In this document: piece by piece, positions 53,450-64,000 of the stretch
How positions within the stretch are numbered: the first letter of the stretch is position 1
Layout: each line of letters starts with the position of its first letter
Assembly (NCBI RefSeq): GCF_031085295.1
Contig: NZ_JAVFWO010000002.1
Coordinates: forward strand, 310,001 to 374,000
From: Microbacterium psychrotolerans
Lineage (GTDB): Bacteria > Actinomycetota > Actinomycetes > Actinomycetales > Microbacteriaceae
Length of the DNA stretch: 64,000 bases
Direction of reading: 5' to 3'
Position numbers and translations under genes: made by a program
Notes under the pieces: generated by a model
The model's database searches: none
What the model saw: the letters and a program-made list of their open reading frames with translations, nothing else
What the model was told of the DNA's origin: nothing

Positions 53450-54643
53450 ATGAGCGACGTGCAGATCTACCTCGACCACGCTGCGACCGCACCGCTGCGT
53501 CCGGAGGCGCGCGACGCGTGGCTCGATGCCTCCGCTGCGGTCGGCAACGCCTCGTCGATCCATGGCGCGGGCCAGCACGCACGCCGCGTGCTCGAAGAGG
53601 CCCGCGAGCGCCTGGCAGCGGTGATCGAGGCGGACCCGATCGAGGTCGTCTTCACGTCCGGCGGCACCGAGGCCGTGAACCTCGCCGTCAAGGGCCTGTG
53701 GTGGGCGCGGCCGGCCGATGCCGATGCCGTCGTGCTCCCGGACGGCGAACATCACGCCACCCTCGACGCGGTCGAATGGCTCGAAGGGCAGGGTGCGCGG
53801 GTACGGCACGTCGGGATCGACGCCGCCGCCCGCATCAGCCTCTCCGAGTTCTCCGCGGCGCTGCCGGGGGCCGCGGTCGCCACGGCCGTCGTCGCTAACA
53901 ACGAGGCGGGAACGGTCAACGACGCCGCCGCACTGTCCGCCGCGACCGCCCAGGCCGGCGTGCCGCTGCACCTCGACGCGGTAGCCGCGTTCGGCCACGT
54001 GCCCGTGTCGTTCCGCCGCTGGCGCGGCGACGCGCAGGGCCGCGCCGGGCTCGCGGCGCTCAGCGTCTCGGCACACAAGATCGGCGGGCCGACGGGCGTC
54101 GGAGCGCTGGTGGTCGCGCGCGGCGCCGAGCTCGCGCCGCTCCAGCACGGCGGTGGCCAGCAGCGGCGGCTGCGCGCCGGCACGCAGGATGTGGCCGGCG
54201 CGGTCGCCTTCGCCGTGGCCGCCGAAGCCGCGCGCAATGAGCGTGAAGCCGAGGCGGCGCGCCTCGGGGCGCTGCGGGATCGGCTCGTGAGCGGCATCCG
54301 TCGCAGCATTCCGGATGCCGAACTGCTCGGCGACCCCGTCGACCGGATCCCCGGGAACGCCCACGTCCTGTTCTCCGGAGCGTCCGGGGAGACCCTGTTG
54401 TTCCTGCTTGACCTCGCCGGGATCGCGGTCTCCACCGGGTCCGCGTGCCAGGCCGGAGTGCCGGAGCCCTCGCACGTCGTCCTCGCCATGGGGCGGACGG
54501 ATGCCGAGGCGCGGCAGGTGCTGCGGTTCACGCTCGGCCGCACCACCGTCGACGGCGACATCGACGCGGTGCTCGCCGCCCTTCCCGGTGTCGTGGAGCG
54601 GGCGCGCGCGGCATCCGGGTCCCGGTCAGCTCCGGGTTCGTAG
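53450..54643 (+). CDS. Cysteine desulfurase (NifS/IscS-like)
   Basis: A 397-residue PLP enzyme that takes sulfur from cysteine. Visible are YLDHAATAPLRPEA at the N-terminus, TSGGTEAVNLA, the PLP lysine in SVSAHKIGGPTGVG (about residue 207), the RAGTQDVAG segment and the catalytic cysteine in STGSACQAG. Because it stands 9 bases before mnmA, its likely job is to supply persulfide sulfur for tRNA 2-thiouridine. It may also serve Fe-S assembly; no SUF genes are here. ATG at 53450 lies after GAAGGAGG. Confidence 0.93.
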   Translation: MSDVQIYLDHAATAPLRPEARDAWLDASAAVGNASSIHGAGQHARRVLEEARERLAAVIEADPIEVVFTSGGTEAVNLAVKGLWWARPADADAVVLPDGEHHATLDAVEWLEGQGARVRHVGIDAAARISLSEFSAALPGAAVATAVVANNEAGTVNDAAALSAATAQAGVPLHLDAVAAFGHVPVSFRRWRGDAQGRAGLAALSVSAHKIGGPTGVGALVVARGAELAPLQHGGGQQRRLRAGTQDVAGAVAFAVAAEAARNEREAEAARLGALRDRLVSGIRRSIPDAELLGDPVDRIPGNAHVLFSGASGETLLFLLDLAGIAVSTGSACQAGVPEPSHVVLAMGRTDAEARQVLRFTLGRTTVDGDIDAVLAALPGVVERARAASGSRSAPGS

Positions 54644-54652
54644 ACTGGACCC

Positions 54653-55750
54653 ATGCGAATCCTTGCGGCCATGAGCGGCGGAGTGGACTCCGCTGTCGCG
54701 GCCGCCCGGGCCGTCGAGGCGGGACACGACGTCGTCGGCGTGCACCTCGCGCTCTCACGCGCCGGCGGCACGCTGCGCACCGGCAGCCGCGGCTGCTGCA
54801 CCATCGAGGACGCCATGGATGCGCGGCGCGCGGCCGATCGGCTCGGCATCCCGTTCTATGTGTGGGACTTCTCCGAGCGGTTCCGCGACGACGTCATCGA
54901 CGACTTCGTGGCCGAGTACCGCGCCGGCCGGACGCCCAACCCCTGCATGCGGTGCAACGAGAAGATCAAGTTCGCGGCTCTGCTCGAGCGGGCGCTGGAG
55001 CTGGGGTTCGACGCAGTGTGCACCGGTCATTACGCCACGCTCGTGGACGGACCGGAAGGCCTCGAGCTGCACCGGGCCTCGGATGCGGCGAAGGACCAGT
55101 CCTACGTGCTCGGCGTGCTGAACGCCGAGCAGCTCGCGCACACCTACTTCCCGCTCGGGGCGACGCCGTCCAAGGCGCTCGTGCGGGCCGAGGCCGAGGA
55201 GCGCGGGCTCACCGTCGCGCACAAGCCCGACAGCCATGACATCTGCTTCATCCCGGACGGCGACACCCGCGGCTGGCTTGCCGACAAGGTCGGGGCGGAG
55301 CGCGGCGACATCCTGGATCGCACGGGGGCGGTCGTCGGCTCGCACGAAGGCGCTCACGCTTTCACGGTGGGTCAGCGCCGCGGCCTGCAGCTCGGTGTGC
55401 CCGCACCCGACGGCAAGCCGCGCTTCGTGCTCGAGGTGCGCCCTGTCTCGAACACGGTCGTCGTCGGGCCGAAGGAGGCCCTCGCGACCGCGGAGATCGC
55501 CGGTGAGCGCTTCTCCTGGGCCGGGCGTCCGCAGGAGGCGGGGGAGTTCGCATGCCACGTGCAGATCCGCGCGCACGCCGATCCGGTGCCGGCGACGGCC
55601 ACGCTGGCGGCGGGCCTGCTGACCGTGGTTCCCGAAACGCCGTTCGACGGCGTCGCCCCGGGCCAGACCGCCGTGCTCTACGAGGGCACGCGGGTGATCG
55701 GCCAGTTCACGATCGATCGCACCGTATCGGCCGTCCCCGCAGACGCGTGA
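54653..55750 (+). CDS. mnmA: tRNA-specific 2-thiouridylase MnmA
   Basis: Adenylates and thiolates U34 of tRNAs for Lys, Glu and Gln. The 365 residues carry the PP-loop [12 protein letters not shown] at the N-terminus and the two catalytic cysteines, Cys98 in NPCMRCNE and Cys198 in [19 protein letters not shown] and [11 protein letters not shown] are family landmarks. TAGACT at 54641-54646 ends 6 bases before the ATG, so besides any read-through from the desulfurase gene it probably has a leaderless transcript of its own. Confidence 0.97.
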   Translation: MRILAAMSGGVDSAVAAARAVEAGHDVVGVHLALSRAGGTLRTGSRGCCTIEDAMDARRAADRLGIPFYVWDFSERFRDDVIDDFVAEYRAGRTPNPCMRCNEKIKFAALLERALELGFDAVCTGHYATLVDGPEGLELHRASDAAKDQSYVLGVLNAEQLAHTYFPLGATPSKALVRAEAEERGLTVAHKPDSHDICFIPDGDTRGWLADKVGAERGDILDRTGAVVGSHEGAHAFTVGQRRGLQLGVPAPDGKPRFVLEVRPVSNTVVVGPKEALATAEIAGERFSWAGRPQEAGEFACHVQIRAHADPVPATATLAAGLLTVVPETPFDGVAPGQTAVLYEGTRVIGQFTIDRTVSAVPADA

Positions 55751-55826
55751 GCGCACGCGGCGGCGACCGGGCCGCCCGGCGCAGCGCGGCCCGTCGAGCC
55801 TGCCTGCTGTCGGAGCCCGCTTCTAG

Positions 55827-58226
<2,400 letters not shown>

Positions 58227-58264
58227 CCCGTGCGGTCGCGCGCCGCGACTGGGATGATGGCGGC

Positions 58265-58573
58265 ATGGCGCAGTGGCTGTATCGCATCGTCCCTACGCGG
58301 CCCGCGATGGTGAGCGATCCGACGCCCGACGAGCAGCGGATCGTCGGGGATCACTTCGCGTACCTCGTCGCGCTCCGCGATCGCGGCATCCTGCTTCTCG
58401 CCGGCCGGACGCAGGAGGCCGAGGGCACGTTCGGCATCACGATCTTCGAGGCGGACGACGAAGGGGCGGCTCGCGAGATCATGCACGCCGACCCCGCGGT
58501 CGCGGCAGGCGTCTTCGACGCGACAGTCCATCCGTACCGGATCGCGGTCGCCCGCGACGGACTGGGGGAGTGA
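58265..58573 (+). CDS. YciI family protein
   Basis: A 102-residue ferredoxin-like alpha/beta barrel protein of the YciI/YCII group (VPTRPAMVSDPTPDEQRIVGDHFAYLVALRDRG split over its first half, then GILLLAGRTQE and [20 protein letters not shown]). The conserved His and Asp are present. Members are small hydrolase-like or dimeric accessory proteins; the function is unresolved. GATGAT lies 6 bases before the ATG. It converges with the acyl-CoA ligase with only 3 bases between stops. Confidence 0.9.
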   Translation: MAQWLYRIVPTRPAMVSDPTPDEQRIVGDHFAYLVALRDRGILLLAGRTQEAEGTFGITIFEADDEGAAREIMHADPAVAAGVFDATVHPYRIAVARDGLGE

Positions 58574-58576
58574 GGG

Positions 58577-60277
58577 TCAGACTCCCGTGTTCAACGCGAG
58601 CAGGCGGTCGCGGACCTGCCGCCGCAGCACCTTGCCGATGAGCGACTTCGGAAGCTCGTCGACGACGTAGATCCTGCGAGGCACCTTGTACGGCGTCAGG
58701 ATGCCGCGCGCGAACTCGCGCACCGCCTCCACGTCGATCTCCTCGCCCTGCCCCACGACGATCGCGGCGGCGACCTCCTCACCCGAGTGCTCGCTGGGCA
58801 GGCCGACGACGGCTGCGTCCTCGACCTGCGGATGCTGCCGCAGAGCGTTCTCGACCTCGGTGGGGGCGACGTTGAAGCCGCCAGTGATGATGAGCTCCTT
58901 GATGCGGTCGACGATGCGCACGAATCCCGCGTCGTCGATGGTGACGATGTCGCCCGTGCGGAACCAGCCGTCGGCGAAGACCGCCTCGGTCTCCTCGGGC
59001 TTGCCGTAGTACCCGCCGAAGACCTGGGGACCGCGGACGACGAGCTCACCCCGCTCGCCCGCGGGCACATCCTGTGTCGGGTCGTCGGGATCCACGACAC
59101 GGCACTCGGTGCCGGGCAGCGGCAGACCGACGGTGCCGGGCACACGGTTGTCGGCGACCGGGTTCGCCATCAGCACCGGCGAGCACTCGCTCAGCCCGTA
59201 CCCCTCGACGAGGAACCCGCCGGAGGCCGCCTCGAACGGCACGACGAGTTCGTGCGGCAGTGCCATCGCCCCGGAGATCGCGACCTCGGTGCCGGCGAGC
59301 GACACTCCCTTCTCGCGCGCCGCCTTGAGCAGCCGATCCGCGATCGGCGGCACCAACGGCAGGAAGGTCGCGGGGTGCTTCTTCGTGACCTCCAGCACCA
59401 TGTCGGGGTCGAAGCGCGGGAACAGCACCAGGCGCGCCCCCATCGACATCGCGAACGTGAGGCACAGCGTGAGTCCGTAGGCGTGGAACATCGGCAGCAC
59501 GGCGTAGACCACGCAGCCGTCGCCGCGAACGATCGACGGGACCCAGGCCTGCGCCTGCGCGGCGTTGGAGAGCAGGTTGCGGTGGGTCAGCGCCGCGCCC
59601 TTGGGGGTGCCGGTGGTCCCGCTCGTGTACTGGATGAGGGCCAGGTCGTCGGTACCGGGGCGGGGGTGGGATGCCGGCAGCGGGGCGCTGCCCACGACCT
59701 GCTCCCACGGGACGGTGCCCGACACGCGCTCGGTGAGCGCCTCGCGCGCCTCGCGCGCCTTCGCGACGGGGAGCCGGAGGGCGACCCGCGTGCCGAACGG
59801 CATGGCCTTGATCACGTCGACGGAGACGAGACTCGTTACGGCCAGGTCGGCGGGGAACTCTTGCACGCTGGCCACGACCTTGGTCCACACGATCGCGTGC
59901 TTCGCGCCGTGGTCCTCGAACTGCTTGCGGAGCTCTCGCGGCGTGTACAGCGGGTTGTGCTCGATGACGACCGCCCCGAGTCGCAGGATGGCGTAGAAGG
60001 CGACGATGTGCTGCGGGCAGTTCGGGAGGACGATCGCGACGGGGTCGCCCGCCTTCACGCCGAGTTCTCGGAGCCCTGCGGCGGCACGCTCGATCTGCTC
60101 GTGCAGCGAGCGGTACGACGTCTCCCGTCCGAAGAACTGGAGGGCTGCGGCATCCGGATAGTCGCGCGCCGACGCGTCGACGATGTCGACGAGAGAGCCG
60201 GTCACGGGTGCGAGGTCCTCTGGGACACCATCGGCGTAGCTGGCGATCCAGGGGCGCGGCGGGTCGTAGGTCGTCAC
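58577..60277 (-). CDS. Long-chain fatty acid-CoA ligase (FadD-like)
   Basis: A 566-residue AMP-forming acyl-CoA synthetase that activates fatty acids. The AMP-binding signature is IQYTSGTTGTPKGAALTHRN at about 220-240. LVEGYGLSECSPVLM, GELVVRGPQVFGGYYG, WFRTGDIVTIDDAGFVRIVDR and the C-terminal catalytic lysine region PKSLIGKVLRR are all intact. The substrate chain length is not clear. GTG at 60277 lies 6 bases after a minus-strand TAGGCT, divergent from gatC. Confidence 0.93.
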   Translation of the reverse strand: MTTYDPPRPWIASYADGVPEDLAPVTGSLVDIVDASARDYPDAAALQFFGRETSYRSLHEQIERAAAGLRELGVKAGDPVAIVLPNCPQHIVAFYAILRLGAVVIEHNPLYTPRELRKQFEDHGAKHAIVWTKVVASVQEFPADLAVTSLVSVDVIKAMPFGTRVALRLPVAKAREAREALTERVSGTVPWEQVVGSAPLPASHPRPGTDDLALIQYTSGTTGTPKGAALTHRNLLSNAAQAQAWVPSIVRGDGCVVYAVLPMFHAYGLTLCLTFAMSMGARLVLFPRFDPDMVLEVTKKHPATFLPLVPPIADRLLKAAREKGVSLAGTEVAISGAMALPHELVVPFEAASGGFLVEGYGLSECSPVLMANPVADNRVPGTVGLPLPGTECRVVDPDDPTQDVPAGERGELVVRGPQVFGGYYGKPEETEAVFADGWFRTGDIVTIDDAGFVRIVDRIKELIITGGFNVAPTEVENALRQHPQVEDAAVVGLPSEHSGEEVAAAIVVGQGEEIDVEAVREFARGILTPYKVPRRIYVVDELPKSLIGKVLRRQVRDRLLALNTGV

Positions 60278-60283
60278 GCGATC

Positions 60284-60331
60284 AGCCTACGCCGGGGCCG
60301 CCGTGGGCCAGGGGCGCGGCCCCGGTAGGCT
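60284..60331. promoter_or_regulatory. Divergent promoter pair for the acyl-CoA ligase and gatC
   Basis: TAGGCT occurs on the minus strand (60289-60284) exactly 6 bases before the ligase GTG, and on the plus strand (60326-60331) exactly 6 bases before the gatC GTG. The symmetry of sequence and spacing argues that both are real -10 elements giving leaderless messages. Confidence 0.6.
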
Positions 60332-60337
60332 GGAGGG

Positions 60338-60637
60338 GTGTCTGAAATCACCCCCGATCTCGTGCGCCATCTCGGTGTGCTCGCCCGGATCCAGCTGAGC
60401 GACGAGGAGGTCGAGCGCCTGACCGGCCAGCTCGACGCGATCGTCGACAACATCGCCAAGGTCTCCGAGGTCGCCACGCCCGACGTCGCCGCCACCAGCC
60501 ACCCGATCCCGCTCGAGAACGTGTTCCGGCCGGACGTTCCAGGAGACCTGCTGACGCCCGCGCAGGTGCTGCAGAACGCACCGGATGCCGCGGACGGCCG
60601 GTTCCGCGTGACGGCGATCCTCGGCGAAGAGCAGTAA
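60338..60637 (+). CDS. gatC: Asp-tRNA(Asn)/Glu-tRNA(Gln) amidotransferase subunit C
   Basis: A 99-residue clamp subunit that joins GatA and GatB. The conserved N-terminal helix ([20 protein letters not shown]) and C-terminal [11 protein letters not shown] are present, with standard length. GTG at 60338. First gene of gatC-gatA-gatB, with 10 bases to gatA. The complex makes Gln-tRNA(Gln) in bacteria without glutaminyl-tRNA synthetase, as in actinobacteria. Confidence 0.96.
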   Translation: MSEITPDLVRHLGVLARIQLSDEEVERLTGQLDAIVDNIAKVSEVATPDVAATSHPIPLENVFRPDVPGDLLTPAQVLQNAPDAADGRFRVTAILGEEQ

Positions 60638-60647
60638 GGGGCCCGAC

Positions 60648-62185
<1,538 letters not shown>

Positions 62186-62186
<1 letters not shown>

Positions 62187-63709
62187 TGGCCAAGGACAAG
62201 CTGATGGACTTCGACGAGGCCCTCGAGCGGTTCGAGCCGGTGCTCGGGTTCGAGGTGCACGTCGAGCTGAACACCGAGACCAAGATGTTCTCCGCGGCGG
62301 CGAACCCCGCCAACTCCGCGAACCACGAGGCAGGGCCGAACACGCTCGTGGCGCCGGTCGACATGGGCCTGCCGGGCGCGCTCCCGGTGGTCAACGAGAC
62401 CGCGGTGCGCTACTCGATCAGCCTGGGTCTCGCGCTCGGCTGCTCGATCGCCCCCTCGAGCCGGTTCGCGCGGAAGAACTACTTCTATCCCGACCTCGGC
62501 AAGAACTACCAGATCTCGCAGTACGACGAGCCGATCGCCTTCGAAGGTTCCGTGGACATCGAGCTCGCCGACGGCGAGATCGTCACGGTGCCGATCGAGC
62601 GCGCCCACATGGAGGAGGACGCCGGCAAGCTGACGCACGTCGGCGGGTCGACCGGTCGCATCCAGGGCGCCGAGTACTCGCTGGTCGACTACAACCGTGC
62701 GGGCGTGCCGCTCGTCGAGATCGTCACGAAGCCGATCTTCGGGGCGGAGCACCGCGCGCCCGAGATCGCGAAGGCGTACGTCGCGACGATCCGCGACATC
62801 GTGATCTCGCTGGGCATCTCGGAGGCGCGTATGGAGCGCGGCAACCTCCGCTGCGACGCGAACGTCTCGCTGCGCCCCCGCGGCCAGGAGAAGCTCGGCA
62901 CGCGCACCGAGACGAAGAACGTCAACTCGATGCGTTCGGTGGAGCGCGCGGTGCGTTACGAGATCCAGCGCCAGGCCGCGATCCTCGCGGCGGGCGGCAC
63001 GATCACGCAGGAGACCAGGCACTGGCACGAGGACACCGGCACCACGTCGCCGGGTCGCCCGAAGTCGGATGCCGACGACTACCGCTACTTCCCGGAGCCC
63101 GACCTGCTGCCGGTCGCGCCCTCGATCGAACTGATCGAAGAGCTCCGTGCAGCGCTCCCCGAGCCGCCCGCGGCACGCCGTCGCCGCCTGAAGACCGAGT
63201 GGGGCTTCACCGACCTCGAGTTCCAGGACGCGGCGAACAGCGGCATCCTGCCCGAGATCGAGGCGACCGTCGCCGCCGGCGCCTCGCCGGCGACCGCTCG
63301 GAAGTGGTGGACCGGCGAGATCGCCCGCATCGCGAAGGTGCAAGGTCGTGAGGCTTCCGAGCTGGCGACGCCCGCCGATGTCGCTGCATTGCAGGCGCTC
63401 GTCGACGCCGGCACGCTCACCGACAAGCTCGCCCGTCAGGTGCTCGAGGGCGTCATCGCCGGCGAAGGCTCCCCGCAGGAGGTCGTGGATGCCCGTGGTC
63501 TCGCCGTGGTCTCGGACGACGGCGCCCTCATCGGCGCGATCGACGAGGCGCTCGCCTCGCAGCCCGACGTGCTCGCGAAGATCCGCGACGGCAAGGTGCA
63601 GGCGGCGGGAGCGGTCATCGGCGCCGTCATGAAGGCGATGAAGGGACAGGCGGATGCCGCACGCGTGCGTGAACTGGTCCTCGAGCGCGCGAGCGCGACC
63701 GACGCCTAG
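62186..63709 (+). CDS. gatB: Amidotransferase subunit B (kinase/transamidase)
   Basis: A 507-residue subunit that phosphorylates the misacylated Glu-tRNA(Gln) and transfers ammonia to it. The signature [15 protein letters not shown] is near residue 22. [42 protein letters not shown] and [11 protein letters not shown] follow. The C-terminal helical and YqeY-like tRNA-binding domain ends in [22 protein letters not shown] at 62186. Last gene of the operon, ended by a strong hairpin 35 bases downstream. Confidence 0.98.
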
Positions 63710-63743
63710 CCGCTGATCCGGGTGCCCGCACCTGATCGAACCC

Positions 63744-63777
63744 CGAGAGGGCGGACCCGGCAGGGTCCGCCCTCTCG
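63744..63777 (+). terminator. Terminator of gatCAB
   Basis: Perfect 15-bp stem (CGAGAGGGCGGACCC/GGGTCCGCCCTCTCG) with a GGCA tetraloop and no T-run, 35 bases after gatB. Strong GC-only stems of this type are common actinobacterial terminators. Confidence 0.88.
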
Positions 63778-63812
63778 CGTCGATGTCGGCGGCTGCTGCG
63801 ACAATGGACGAC

Positions 63813-64000
63813 ATGGGGCGTGGTGACGGATCCGGGCGTCTCGTCTCGCCCGAGAACGCCGACGACACCGGTGCCGGCATCCTGCACGTCGACATGGATG
63901 CGTTCTACGCCTCGGTGGAACAGCTCGACGACCCGTCGCTCCGAGGCAAGGCGATCATCATCGGCGCCCCTGAGAGCCGGTCGGTCGTGTCCAGCGCGTC
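63813..64000 (+). CDS. dinB: DNA polymerase IV (DinB), 5' part only
   Basis: The first 62 codons of a Y-family translesion polymerase run off the window end. The diagnostic metal-binding segment [19 protein letters not shown] is present near residue 23-41, followed by [11 protein letters not shown] and RSVVSSA, where the family has its conserved Arg and the start of the finger region. A 22-residue Gly/Asp-rich lead precedes the core. GACAAT lies 7 bases before the ATG at 63813. The rest of the protein cannot be judged. Confidence 0.93.
   Translation, partial: MGRGDGSGRLVSPENADDTGAGILHVDMDAFYASVEQLDDPSLRGKAIIIGAPESRSVVSSA

Overview
The window is a stretch of chromosome from a high-GC actinobacterium, most likely Microbacteriaceae and plausibly Microbacterium. 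The grounds are the base composition, frequent GTG and TTG starts, many 1- or 4-base start/stop overlaps, GatCAB-dependent amidotransfer, a GlgE-type alpha-glucan pathway, and the conserved actinobacterial order rpsP-khpA-rimM-trmD / rplS-lepB-rnhB-DUF2469-yraN-yifB-dprA-xerC / rpsB-tsf-pyrH-frr-cdsA. Genus is an inference; no rRNA or tRNA gene was seen. Gene density is very high and there is no prophage, insertion sequence or CRISPR array.

Layout. 1-5.8 kb: lipoate genes (lipB-lipA, minus strand), a TetR-VOC fusion, a membrane protein translationally coupled to an ECF-like sigma factor, and ffh. 5.8-8.6 kb: a GCS2-type carboxylate-amine ligase, then rpsP-khpA-rimM. 8.7-20.2 kb: a nitrate/nitrite assimilation island consisting of a 1354-residue nitrate reductase fused to its own flavoprotein reductase, a NarK transporter, a HemD-winged-helix (NnaR-like) regulator, siroheme methyltransferase and nirBD. 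The housekeeping gene trmD sits in its middle. 20.4-26.8 kb: glgX-treY-treZ. 26.8-35.7 kb: map, a membrane protein, rplS-lepB-rnhB, DUF2469, yraN-yifB-dprA, a minisatellite-like repeat, xerC and an M23 protein. 36-41 kb: rpsB-tsf, pyrH, frr-cdsA and a DivIVA-like gene. 41-47 kb: lysozyme-like, zinc-ribbon and hydrolase genes, an AI-2E-type transporter, an unusual membrane protein and a thioredoxin-TPR protein. 46.9-53.3 kb: glgB-glgE and a second glgX. 53.4-64 kb: cysteine desulfurase-mnmA, ligA, a YciI protein, an acyl-CoA ligase, gatCAB and the start of dinB.

How the genes work together. Nitrate taken up by NarK would be reduced by the fused NAD(P)H nitrate reductase and then by NirBD, whose siroheme needs the SUMT gene in the same operon. 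The NnaR-like protein is the obvious regulator, and a shared GAAACACSGC element lies upstream of all three transcription directions of the island. The alpha-glucan genes form two groups covering glycogen branching, GlgE elongation, debranching and TreY/TreZ trehalose release; treS and maltokinase are not in the window. Cysteine desulfurase and MnmA form a tRNA thiolation pair.

Main irregularities. dprA carries a frameshift equal to a 2-base loss just before its C-terminal winged helix. A degenerate 15-17 bp tandem repeat fills the dprA-xerC gap. Many genes have a TANNNT -10 hexamer only 6-9 bases before the start codon, which points to widespread leaderless transcription. I found no clearly new multi-gene system; the nitrate regulatory element and its promoter architecture are the strongest new observation.
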